DNA from: Paenibacillus sp. UNC451MF
GTDB taxonomy: Bacteria > Bacillota > Bacilli > Paenibacillales > NBRC-103111
Assembly (NCBI RefSeq): GCF_000686845.1
Contig: NZ_JMLS01000009.1
Span: 186,001 to 250,000, forward strand
Reading direction: 5' to 3'
DNA length: 64,000 bases
The notes under the pieces are model-generated. The model searched no databases, was not told the DNA's origin, and worked only from the letters and a program-made list of their open reading frames with translations. Made by a program: the position numbers and the translations under genes. Position 1 is the stretch's first letter. Each line of letters starts with the position of its first letter. This document shows positions 53,171 through 61,177 of the stretch, in pieces.

Positions 53171-53205
53171 AACCGCTCCAATGAGGGACGGTTGTTTGTT
53201 TTTTT
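53171..53205 (+). terminator. Rho-independent terminator after the ArsR-SRPBCC gene
   Basis: AACCG (53171-53175) and CGGTT (53189-53193) with added TCC/GGGA pairing are followed by GTTTGTTTTTTT. Confidence 0.7.
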
Positions 53206-53221
53206 GCTGGCATGAATATTG

Positions 53222-54076
53222 CTAAACATCCAATGCCTTGAGTTCTAATCTTACAGGAAAGGTATACCCCATTGACTCTAACAACATCATAGCTTCCTTA
53301 TCCTGTTCATTAACCAGCGTCTCAACTTCGTTTCGACCATTCTTAATGTGGTACTCAAAACCCTTCATTATGAGAAATTCACCCAATCCCTTTTTACGCC
53401 AACGCGGAATTACGAATAATCTGTCAACTGCACTAGTTTGCCAACACATAACGCTGCCAACAAGTTCATCGCCTTCAAATGCAGAAATGGAATGTAGCTC
53501 TGGACCACCCATCATCCATTCCAACATATTTACACTTCTGTATACAACACCTTGATAAAATTGATTTTCTAATTCGGTATATTGGATTCTTTCCTCTTTG
53601 GATTTCATTGGGTGGTAATTAACATTAACTCCAACTGGCGTTCTGACTTCAGGTATGGGTTTTTCAAGTGAACGTTGTGCTTTATAATAAGTTTGATAAG
53701 GGATAAAGCCCTTCTCCTCGTAAAACTCTTTGTCACCATAAAAATCTTTCCAGGCAACCAACCTTGTTTTCTTGTTTGGATTACGCATCGTTTGACAGGT
53801 ATCTATGAATATAGGGTAAAGAGCCATTCTCACTTCATTCATACGGCTTGAAGCATATTCATTAGTGTACATAACGATTTCGAATACATCGTGATCATCA
53901 GCTATTCCATGTCGTAAGTATCCCACACAAATTAAAATTCCGTCCTCATTAAATACACAACTCATCCTTTGATGATCGAAATCTTTATTGTGCTTAAAAA
54001 GTATCCACGCTTTGTGACTTAAATTTTTAACTATTTCCTCTAATTCAGTGCTATATGAATGAACTTGTAGTGGCAT
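53222..54076 (-). CDS. Tandem GNAT acetyltransferase
   Basis: 284 residues that appear to hold two GNAT-like halves. The C-terminal one is clear (HSISAFEGDELVGSVMCWQT, DRLFVIPRWRKKGLGEFLIM, VETLVNEQDKEAMMLLESMG). The N-terminal half (FNEDGILICVGYLRHGIADD) looks degenerate. Function unknown. GGGAGGACG precedes the ATG. Confidence 0.8.
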   Translation of the reverse strand: MPLQVHSYSTELEEIVKNLSHKAWILFKHNKDFDHQRMSCVFNEDGILICVGYLRHGIADDHDVFEIVMYTNEYASSRMNEVRMALYPIFIDTCQTMRNPNKKTRLVAWKDFYGDKEFYEEKGFIPYQTYYKAQRSLEKPIPEVRTPVGVNVNYHPMKSKEERIQYTELENQFYQGVVYRSVNMLEWMMGGPELHSISAFEGDELVGSVMCWQTSAVDRLFVIPRWRKKGLGEFLIMKGFEYHIKNGRNEVETLVNEQDKEAMMLLESMGYTFPVRLELKALDV

Positions 54077-54171
54077 CCTAACGTCCTCCCTGAAAGGTAT
54101 TTTTTCAATCGTAGCAAAGGAAACAGTTTAAAAATATATAAAAGATAATTCAGAATCATTTATTACACAAA

Positions 54172-54200
54172 AAATCACATCATAAGATCTGATGTGATTT
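54172..54200 (-). terminator. Rho-independent terminator (CD3324 gene)
   Basis: AAATCACATCA-(7)-TGATGTGATTT, perfect; on the minus strand the right arm runs into TTTTTTGTG. Directly after the CD3324-like gene. Confidence 0.8.
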
Positions 54201-54207
54201 CTACGAC

Positions 54208-54474
54208 CTATATTTTTGAATAAATGATCTTTTTAATACTATCATAGGAAAGACAGAATTGATCAGAGAGTTCATCTATCGTTGCACCATCGGTATATTG
54301 TTGACGTATTGCTTCGTTTCTTTGGCTCAAATGTTTTCGGCTTCCTGAATTTTCGCCCCACTTCTTCCGTTGTCCTTCAGGAGTTGGGACGTAAACCATG
54401 CTACCGTGGATATATTTCTGTATTTCCTTTAATAGTTCTTCTGGAAAAATGATATCGGCGTTTACATACTTCAT
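54208..54474 (-). CDS. CD3324 family HTH protein
   Basis: 88 residues: YVNADIIFPEELLKEIQKYI at the start, VYVPTPEGQRKKWGENSGSR in the middle and a C-terminal helix-turn-helix (YTDGATIDELSDQFCLSYDS). This matches the small CD3324 family of Firmicutes, which probably binds DNA; its target is unknown. GGAGCAGAG precedes the ATG. Confidence 0.85.
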   Translation of the reverse strand: MKYVNADIIFPEELLKEIQKYIHGSMVYVPTPEGQRKKWGENSGSRKHLSQRNEAIRQQYTDGATIDELSDQFCLSYDSIKKIIYSKI

Positions 54475-54574
54475 GATAGCTCTGCTCCTTAAAATTATTT
54501 AAAATTTAAGGTTGCAAAGCCTATCCTATAAACAATTATCGCAACACGCAGATATTAAGGCGGTAATTTAATCC

Positions 54575-54629
54575 TAGCTCCATACAAACAACCGCCGTTG
54601 TTTATAGATCAAGACCTTGCATGGAGCTA
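54575..54629. repeat. Nested inverted repeat (cruciform-like)
   Basis: TAGCTCCAT (54575-54583) and ATGGAGCTA (54621-54629) are perfect outer arms. Inside is the perfect hairpin AAACAAC-CGCC-GTTGTTT (54586-54603). No gene is near enough to explain it as a terminator. The remaining 54475-55079 interval is AT-rich, with a weak trace of the dispersed repeat near 54827-54855. Confidence 0.6.
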
Positions 54630-54975
54630 ATCGTAAATCTTCCCATAATGATTCTCCTTTCAAAAATTGAAACTTTATATCGGGTTATATTCCATATATT
54701 AGATCTCAACCCCATTTATTCCTCCAGGGAAATGTAACTTCCATCTATTTATTTAGCATTAATGTTAATTAAATCTGCCCAATACTTCAATGGTCATTAA
54801 AAAGGTGCAGTCCTGGCGGCAGCTCCACACTATCGTACCCGTTATGTTGTGTTCCATTGACCTTTGAAGGTATAGAGTCAATTGGTTTGTTTCTTTATCT
54901 TACCTACTCGAACATATTCTCAAAAGGTGGTGAGCAATAGTCCTTGATTCGCTAGAACCAATTTATTATCGCCTA

Positions 54976-55033
54976 TTGCTCTCTATATCGCATCGTGATA
55001 TACTCATGTCATGATATATCACGATGCGATATA
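54976..55033 (+). promoter_or_regulatory. PadR operator: 19-base perfect inverted repeat over the promoter
   Basis: TATATCGCATCGTGATATA (54984-55002) and its exact reverse complement (55015-55033) are separated by 12 bases. A promoter with TTGCTC (54976-54981), 17 bases and TATACT (54999-55004) would have its -10 inside the left arm. A third half-like stretch, ATGATGCAATATC, follows. The PadR gene begins 47 bases later, so autorepression is likely. Confidence 0.7.
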
Positions 55034-55079
55034 ACGAGTCATGATGCAATATCTACTGATATAACACAAAGGAGATTAT

Positions 55080-55412
55080 ATGGACAGCGAAAAGATCTAC
55101 CGTCAGTACTTGCCGATGTCTGAAACGGCCTATTACATTTTGCTTTCCCTTACCGAGGTTCGGCACGGCTACGGCATCATTCAATTTGTGGAAGAGTTAA
55201 CACAAGGTCGGATCCATCTTGGTCCTGGAACCATTTATGGAAGCTTATCGCGTATGGAGAGGGATCGCTTAATTCAGGCAGTTGCTGAAGAAGAACGACG
55301 TAAGCTGTATCGCATTACCTCATCTGGTAAGGAACTGCTCAAGCTAGAGATCGCCAGAATCACGGAGTTATACCAGAATGCGAAGAAAGTAGAGGGATCA
55401 TTAAATGAATGA
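55080..55412 (+). CDS. PadR family transcriptional regulator
   Basis: 110 residues with the PadR winged helix: MSETAYYILLSLTEVRHGYG, ELTQGRIHLGPGTIYGSLSR and ERRKLYRITSSGKELLKLEI. It overlaps the DUF2812 gene by 8 bases, a known PadR-DUF2812 pairing in Firmicutes. It probably represses its own operon through the long inverted repeat upstream. AAAGGAG precedes the ATG. Confidence 0.94.
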   Translation: MDSEKIYRQYLPMSETAYYILLSLTEVRHGYGIIQFVEELTQGRIHLGPGTIYGSLSRMERDRLIQAVAEEERRKLYRITSSGKELLKLEIARITELYQNAKKVEGSLNE

Positions 55413-55923
55413 GACCAAAAGGGTGTTTAAATGGTGGGACAGTTCACAATCGGAGATCATTACCGCATGGCTGGAAAATATGGAAGCACAAGGCTGGCAC
55501 TTGACTCGAATAAACTGGAATGGTCTACGTTTCCACTTTGAAAAAGGCGCCTCACGGAAAATGAGCTATTGCGTAGATTACCAACCAAAGGCGGATCGTA
55601 ACTACGCGAGTATTTTTGAAGATACTGGTTGGGATAAAATTTACAGCAGTGCAGGTTGGTATATCTGGAGACAATCCTATCAAGATACAAAACCAGAAAT
55701 ATTTACCGACATTGATTCCATAATCGATCGGAATAAAAGGCTCATCAGTGTATTTACGGCCCTTATTGCCGCACAAATCGTTATTCTCATTACAAACATC
55801 AACAATGTTCTTTTCTATCCGTTTCTATTCCTGTATATTCCTCTTATAGGCCTGCTTGGGATTAGTTTATACCGATTGGTTGTAGAAAATAAAAAACTTC
55901 TAGCCAAAAAGGAAATCCTTTGA
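55405..55923 (+). CDS. DUF2812 membrane protein
   Basis: 172 residues. The N-terminal 100 residues are the DUF2812 domain (WLENMEAQGWHLTRINWNGL, CVDYQPKADRNYASIFEDTG, and GWYIWRQSYQ). Two hydrophobic helices follow (VFTALIAAQIVILITNINNV, FLFLYIPLIGLLGISLYRLV). It is a membrane protein of unknown role, usually paired with PadR, as here. Confidence 0.92.
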   Translation: MNETKRVFKWWDSSQSEIITAWLENMEAQGWHLTRINWNGLRFHFEKGASRKMSYCVDYQPKADRNYASIFEDTGWDKIYSSAGWYIWRQSYQDTKPEIFTDIDSIIDRNKRLISVFTALIAAQIVILITNINNVLFYPFLFLYIPLIGLLGISLYRLVVENKKLLAKKEIL

Positions 55924-56077
55924 TTTGCAAGCTGGCTAGCTGTAAGTCCCTTGTTTACCCTGTTTCCTGTCTGCGCTGCCGTATCCTGAATATTGGTACT
56001 TAATTTCCGTAACTGAAATTTTGGGTGGGGACCAGGGATAAGAATGACCCTCCGGCCTGGGATTAGTAATTGGAGCG

Positions 56078-56276
56078 ATGAGGTAGCGCCGAAATCTTTC
56101 AACGCACGTCCAACGATCTCCTCACTTGTTCCATCCGAGTATATATTCGCTGTATCGAAGAAGTTGATGCCCAGTTCCAACGCTCTTTTGATGAACGGCC
56201 GGCTTTCCTCTTCATTGAGTGACCACAGTGCAGCTGGTACTTCGTCTGAGCTCTGCACCTTATCTAGTTTATCCTG
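56078..56276 (-). pseudogene. Aldo/keto reductase fragment
   Basis: WSLNEEESRPFIKRALELG, INFFDTANIYSDGTSEEIVG and RALKDFGA match the second and third segments of AKR-type oxidoreductases, including the catalytic D-x-x-x-x-Y region. The N-terminus and most of the barrel are missing. The homology starts exactly at the stop codon of the upstream hydrolase gene and dissolves after about 60 residues. The stretch down to 55924 shows no clear gene. Confidence 0.7.
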
Positions 56277-57091
56277 TCATTTTGTTCAGTAAGAAAATCG
56301 TTCACAATTTGATAAAAACCGTCTAAATCATCGGAGTGGACCCCATGGCCGCATTCTTCGAAAACTACAAGCTTGGTGTTAGGCCTCCTTACTTCCATCT
56401 GTTCTGCCTGTTTCATGTCAAGAAAGAAACTTTTTTTACCATGAATCAGCAAGATAGGGCAATTAGAAGATAACCAGTCTTCCCACCACACCCCATTGGA
56501 TTGGGGCACGGAAATCTGCAGTCCCTTTAAATCTGTACTGAATCCCCAGCCTAGTTCATCCTCTAGCACGCTTTCTGAAAAATAATCGACCGCTCGAAGT
56601 CCTACACTTCCAAGTGAATCTCTTAGTTCTTTTAAGGAAGCCGATCGAAACGGGAGCTTCTCGGCAAAGGAGAAATCGGCGTTTATTTCCACACCGATAT
56701 CCTCAACAATAACGGCTTTGACCAATTCAGGATAACGAGTTGCGAATTGATAAGCGTTCAATCCGCCTAAAGAATGCCCCAGTATCGTCACTGGTTGTCC
56801 CCCGAGTTCCGTTTGGATCAGGTTCAGAATGTCATTTATGTAATCATTCCTTGAGTATTCCTTCCCAGAGGGATGATCACTCCAACCATGTCCGCGTTGA
56901 TCTAGAGATATAACCCGCCAATCCTTAAATTTGACGGCCAACTCCGAAAAGGTTCTTGCATTAGCCATGTACCCATGTAACATAACAAGCACGTTCTCGC
57001 TTTCGCCACCAAAGTCAATGTAGGAAAGCTGAAGATTTCCCGATTTAAAATATTTTCTAATTGCCACAGTTTTATCGTCAGAATTCACCAT
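56264..57091 (-). CDS. Alpha/beta hydrolase
   Basis: About 275 residues. The oxyanion and nucleophile regions are VMLHGYMANARTF and ILGHSLGGLNA; the final catalytic histidine is in FEECGHGVHSDD; the acid is near HGKKSFFLDM. It lies 43 bases after the MFS transporter gene in the same direction, so transport and hydrolysis of one substrate is plausible. The ATG at 57091 follows GAGGGAG; in-frame codons up to 57145 reach into the intergenic gap. Confidence 0.88.
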   Translation of the reverse strand: MVNSDDKTVAIRKYFKSGNLQLSYIDFGGESENVLVMLHGYMANARTFSELAVKFKDWRVISLDQRGHGWSDHPSGKEYSRNDYINDILNLIQTELGGQPVTILGHSLGGLNAYQFATRYPELVKAVIVEDIGVEINADFSFAEKLPFRSASLKELRDSLGSVGLRAVDYFSESVLEDELGWGFSTDLKGLQISVPQSNGVWWEDWLSSNCPILLIHGKKSFFLDMKQAEQMEVRRPNTKLVVFEECGHGVHSDDLDGFYQIVNDFLTEQNDRIN

Positions 57092-57134
57092 AGTTGTACT
57101 CTCCCTCTTATTAGGTCTAATCCTATTGAAACAA

Positions 57135-58385
57135 TCAATTATCAATACTCACCGGCACGTAGTTACGTTTCTGAAGAACTCGTTGTTTTCGTCCATACAA
57201 ACATGCAAGCGCGGCGGCAAGTGACAGAAAAATAGAGCTTGATGTTACGCCAATTTGCAAACCATACCGCTCGACAACCCAGCCTCCAACTATGGGACCG
57301 ATAATTTGCCCTGTTGCAAAAAAAGCGGTGGCAATGCTGAGGCAAACCGTATATACGCTATGTGGTGCATTACGATGCAGAAGTGCGGTCGTCATCAACG
57401 GCGGGGTAATAAATGAAACCAACCCAATAATTACGGCACCTAATGAAGTAAGAAGGAAACTATTAGTCGTTACTCCTATCACACCAATCGTGCCTAATGC
57501 TAACCCCAGTGCAAGAGTATATCCGCTCGGCCATCGGTCAATGGCTCTTCCTCCAATCCAACCATTGAATAATCCTGCAAATCCGATACCAGACCAAATC
57601 AGCCCAGCATAAATCGACGGAATTCCTTTATTCACAAGATAGGGAACCAAAAAAGTGAAATAGATGATATATCCCCAGCCAAAGAAGAAATAAGATCCGA
57701 GCAAGAACAAAAACCTCTCTGGACTAAACATGAGCCTGTACACATTGACTTGCTCCTGGTCCCGCTGATTCAATTCAGGTTGTGTGGGTATTATCCGATC
57801 GAACCTTTCCTTTCTTGTTACCATCTGAAAACCCATCGTAGCAAGAATACCGAAGACACCCATGGCCACCCAAGCATAGCGCCACCCATCCAAATGAGAA
57901 GGATCTATGATATAAGGTGCGAATAAGCCTGTAACCAAAATTCCGGCAGATCCACCTAACCATATAAGGCCCGAAGCCATTCCTCGCTCAGCGGGTTGAA
58001 CCCCGTCCGTAGCAATAGACAAGACCAACACCGTGGCCAAAGCCGATAACAAACCAATCGTGAACCGCCATAGCCCAAGCTGGATGAAATGATCACTACA
58101 AGCCGAACCCATCACTGCCAATCCAAGTAACAAACACGAAATTGTATTCATGATATTCTTTCTATGTGGAAAACGGGCAATAAAAGGTGGGAGGCATAAG
58201 GTTCCAACCAAATAACCAATGAAGTTGACGGTTCCTAACATGCCTAATTCACCGTAGCTCCCCCCTATTTCCCTTTGGATGCCCGGCAAGAACAAGCCAT
58301 AGGATAGCCGCGAAAACCCAAGGATTAAGGCAAATAAAAGTGATGCCCATAAGGTGATCCAATTGAGTGCTGGTTTATAACCCAT
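57135..58385 (-). CDS. MFS transporter (YbfB/YjiJ-like)
   Basis: 416 residues, twelve membrane segments. The motif-A-like loop after helix 2 reads LCLPPFIARFPHRKNIM, and FSRLSYGLFLPGIQREIGGS at helix 1 is typical of the YbfB/YjiJ group. The likely job is uptake or export of a small organic molecule linked to the downstream hydrolase. It is divergent from a LysR regulator gene, 116 bases away. AAGAGGGATG precedes the ATG. Confidence 0.9.
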   Translation of the reverse strand: MGYKPALNWITLWASLLFALILGFSRLSYGLFLPGIQREIGGSYGELGMLGTVNFIGYLVGTLCLPPFIARFPHRKNIMNTISCLLLGLAVMGSACSDHFIQLGLWRFTIGLLSALATVLVLSIATDGVQPAERGMASGLIWLGGSAGILVTGLFAPYIIDPSHLDGWRYAWVAMGVFGILATMGFQMVTRKERFDRIIPTQPELNQRDQEQVNVYRLMFSPERFLFLLGSYFFFGWGYIIYFTFLVPYLVNKGIPSIYAGLIWSGIGFAGLFNGWIGGRAIDRWPSGYTLALGLALGTIGVIGVTTNSFLLTSLGAVIIGLVSFITPPLMTTALLHRNAPHSVYTVCLSIATAFFATGQIIGPIVGGWVVERYGLQIGVTSSSIFLSLAAALACLYGRKQRVLQKRNYVPVSIDN

Positions 58386-58501
58386 AACATCCCTCTTCCC
58401 GAAAAATAATTATTGTAGTTATTGTAAATTAGCAAGAAAGTTTTGTAAAATTGAATTATCTGAATGAATTATTCATATTTCTTAAACTAAAGGTGATGAT
58501 C

Positions 58502-59395
58502 ATGGATCTGAGAGCATTAAAGACATTTGAAGCTATTATGCGTCTTGGAAGCTTTCAAAAAGCTGCCGAAGAACTCCAATATGCACCCTCTACGATAACC
58601 CTTCAGATTCAGCGTCTTGAAGCTGATTTAGGAGTCTCTTTATTCGTACGTGATGGCAAACGCATGATTGCTTCCGAGGCCGGCCGATGGCTCTATCGAG
58701 AAGCATCAGCTTTGCAGAAAACGATAGGATCCATAAGGCAGACTGTCTCTGATATCGGTGCAGGGGATGGCGGCGCCATTCGTTTTGCTGCTATTGAACC
58801 CATCGCGAGTGAAAAGGTGGCGGCAATCGTAGCTGATTTCTGTAAGCTTCGTCCGCAAGTGCAGTTAACCATGGAGGTTAGCGGTAGTAAATCTATCGCG
58901 GAAAGAGTTCGGTCCGGTGAATTGGATTTCGGTATATGCGCAACTCCACCAGAAAACCTCATGCTGGAGTTTGAACCACTTATTGAGGAAAAATTGGGGG
59001 TAATGCTGAGAGCTGATCACCCATTAGCCAATCAAACTTGCATCGAGGCGAACGACCTCGCAGGACTAACCATCCTGCTAAAAGAACAATCCTGTATTTA
59101 TCGGGAGTTATCAGAAAGGATATTAAGTCAAACTGGTCAAAATCCTTTTTTGGGTATCGAAGTGGGGAGTTTTTCTGTCATTCGGCAAATGGTCAAGGCA
59201 GGTCTTGGTATCGGAATTATTCCTATGTATAACGGTTTGGGACTAGAAAGTACCTTGGTCATCAGACCTTTTGTCGATATTAATCCCGTAGTCGTAATAG
59301 GCATGGTTTATAAAGATAACAACATCTTGGGCAGGGCATCATTATTATTAATGAATGCCCTAAGGAAGGTTAAAAAACATAATGATAGTCATTAG
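58502..59395 (+). CDS. LysR family transcriptional regulator
   Basis: About 297 residues. N-terminal winged helix: LRALKTFEAIMRLGSFQKAA, EELQYAPSTITLQIQRLEAD, LGVSLF. The C-terminal periplasmic-binding-like effector domain follows (GAIRFAAIEPIASEKVAAIV, LGIGIIPMY). The ATG at 58502 follows AAAGGTGATG; the frame is open from 58451. It is divergent from the MFS-hydrolase unit, its probable target. Confidence 0.93.
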   Translation: MDLRALKTFEAIMRLGSFQKAAEELQYAPSTITLQIQRLEADLGVSLFVRDGKRMIASEAGRWLYREASALQKTIGSIRQTVSDIGAGDGGAIRFAAIEPIASEKVAAIVADFCKLRPQVQLTMEVSGSKSIAERVRSGELDFGICATPPENLMLEFEPLIEEKLGVMLRADHPLANQTCIEANDLAGLTILLKEQSCIYRELSERILSQTGQNPFLGIEVGSFSVIRQMVKAGLGIGIIPMYNGLGLESTLVIRPFVDINPVVVIGMVYKDNNILGRASLLLMNALRKVKKHNDSH

Positions 59396-59619
59396 GTGAG
59401 ACTTATAACATACAGGTTTCAAATCTGTACCCTTATTATTGCTACAATGGCGATTTCACAGACGGTGAAAGGTTTTGGACTTCGCAGAATATGGATTGGA
59501 TTATCTATGCTTCTCATGAAGGAACAATAACGTTTGGTGGAGAGTGGTTAGTTAATAAGATAAAGTCATTGTGGTCTGACTGGAAAAGCAAAATTGAGTG
59601 GGATACAAAGAATCAATAA
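59389..59619 (+). pseudogene. 3' fragment of a gene, no start
   Basis: The frame opens inside the last codons of the LysR gene and has no usable start. It reads YCYNGDFTDGERFWTSQNMD, WIIYASHEGTITFGGEW, then KIKSLWSDWKSKIEWDTKN and a stop, and looks fully protein-like (Trp-rich, acidic). I do not recognise the family; the style is that of small cytosolic immunity-type proteins. The 5' part has been lost at the LysR end. A terminator follows. Confidence 0.5.
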
Positions 59620-59621
59620 AG

Positions 59622-59650
59622 AAACCACTCCATGATTAGGAGTGGTTTTT
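59622..59650 (+). terminator. Rho-independent terminator
   Basis: AAACCACTCC-(7)-GGAGTGGTTTTT. The stem sequence is the same as that of the terminator of the toxin-immunity unit at 28223-28251. Confidence 0.85.
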
Positions 59651-59726
59651 CCCTTATATGCTAATAGAGAAAACGCAGACCGTTGCAAAGATCTACATAT
59701 TGAACTCATATCCCCCGTTAGCTGAA

Positions 59727-60173
59727 TCACTTTCCCCAAGCTCTAAAATCTTCGCTGCACTTTGTTCGGGTGATCTTCAGATAGTTATGTTTTGTGATGG
59801 TGGAACCTATCTCGGATGAACCATTCCCACCAACATAGACACAGCTTTTATCTATCGGAGTTCTCCGTCCGTCATAACTAACATAAAAATATTGATCTGT
59901 TACAATTCCGTATTCCATATCGGGCTTGGAAGTATCGTAGGTTCCATCGTATCGAATCGGAATTACATCTTACTTACCTTCCTTTTCAAGACTAGGAGCA
60001 CCCGCAACGTTATAGTTCACCTGGATGTTGCCTTCAAAACCTTCAGGAATTAAATAAATATCGTTCGTTGAAGAGGATTTGGCAGACCATAAAGCAACAA
60101 TAAGCCCAAATACAACAATGATTCCAAATACAGCCAAAATAATACCGAAAATATACTTGAGATTCCTTGTCAC
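59727..60173 (-). pseudogene. DUF6843-like lipoprotein/membrane gene broken by one in-frame stop
   Basis: The first 67 codons give a membrane helix (YIFGIILAVFGIIVVFGLIV) and NDIYLIPEGFEGNIQVNYNV, then AGAPSLEKEGK and TAA at 59970-59972. In the same frame, with no shift, translation continues as DVIPIRYDGTYDTSKPDM, YGIVTDQYFYVSYDGRRTPI and DKSCVYVGGNGSSEIG to a stop at 59727. Both parts together make the DUF6843 type. The stop replaces a codon that could have been TAC or TAT, so a single point mutation, or readthrough, is enough to explain it. Confidence 0.7.
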
Positions 60174-60390
60174 TTTTTCTTATCCTCCTCTCTTCTCCAT
60201 CGAATTCATAAGTTAGCTCCCTTTGTTAACTTTCTTTCAATCAATAGACGCTCGACGCTAACCAGTTGTTCCGCTAAACTGCCATTTACTTCAATAAACA
60301 ATAAAAAGGAGTAGCCTCGCAATGCAAGCTTCTCCACATGTTTCCCTTTTATATTATGAGGATTAACTGGATAAAATTTCTCGAAGTGTA

Positions 60391-60445
60391 CGAAATTGCC
60401 GATGCCAGCAGTCGCGTCTTAGTTTTTTTATTAGCTTTCGTTCAC
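60391..60445 (+). repeat. Partial copy of the dispersed hairpin repeat
   Basis: ACGAAATTGCCGATGCCAGC, AGTCGCGTCTTAGTTTTTTT and ATTAGCTTTCGTTCACC resemble the right half of copy C. A related tail (AACTGCCATTTACTTCAATA) lies nearby at about 60275. The 60174-60460 gap has no other feature. Confidence 0.4.
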
Positions 60446-60460
60446 CTTTAGATTGCTGGA

Positions 60461-60880
60461 TCAATTTGGGTAAGTCTCTTTCAGGAACTTTATAGATTGG
60501 TTAATCATCGCCTTCAATACATCAACATCAATGTCGTCTACTTTTTGGATGTATACGCAGGCTTTCCCAGACTTATGTTTTCCGAATTTCTGCAATAACA
60601 CATCTCGCTCCGTATCCCCTGTTGCAAAATACAGACTGATATTGGCTTTTCTAGGTGAAAAGCCGACAAATGGTGCGTCACCCTCGTGACCAGTTTCGTA
60701 TTTGTAGTGATATGAGCCAAAGCCGATGATACTCGGTCCCCACATCTTCGCCGGGTAACCGGTCGTTTCGGTGAATGTTTCTAACAATTTGTAGGCGTCC
60801 TCGCGCCTCTTAAGATTTTCGACATTCTCAATAAACTCAATGACACTACTGTCCGTTTCTTTTGTTTTCTGTTTATACAT
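60461..60880 (-). CDS. DUF1801 domain protein
   Basis: About 139 residues: VIEFIENVENLKRREDAYKL, YPAKMWGPSIIGFGSYHYKY and SPRKANISLYFATGDTERDV. These are the features of DUF1801/YdhG-like proteins, small cytosolic proteins with a frataxin-like fold and unknown role. The ATG at 60880 follows AGGGAGAG; the frame runs to 60940 without a better start. Confidence 0.85.
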   Translation of the reverse strand: MYKQKTKETDSSVIEFIENVENLKRREDAYKLLETFTETTGYPAKMWGPSIIGFGSYHYKYETGHEGDAPFVGFSPRKANISLYFATGDTERDVLLQKFGKHKSGKACVYIQKVDDIDVDVLKAMINQSIKFLKETYPN

Positions 60881-61177
60881 AAGTAGAATCTCTCCCTTAC
60901 TTTTCACATTGTAAGACTTCGCCATGAAGGCATCATGCAAGTAAAACTATTACAACGAAAAGTAAAAGCCTGACTTTCATTAAATCCGTACTCTTCAGCT
61001 AATACACTATAGTATTATATCGAAATGCTTTGTATTTGGATATTGCCGCTTCCCCCCTTTATTTCTACTCATTCTCTGATCTCGGATGAGAGTAACCTCC
61101 AGTCATAATTACATTTGAAGTCAGCATAAACAATATAGTATCAGAGAGAATTGAATTATAGACATTGGAGGGTAATT

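Noticed and set aside
61100-61125. Possible PerR box before the catalase gene
   Set aside because: The best match (around TCATAATTACATTTGA) agrees with the Per box consensus at only about half of its positions.
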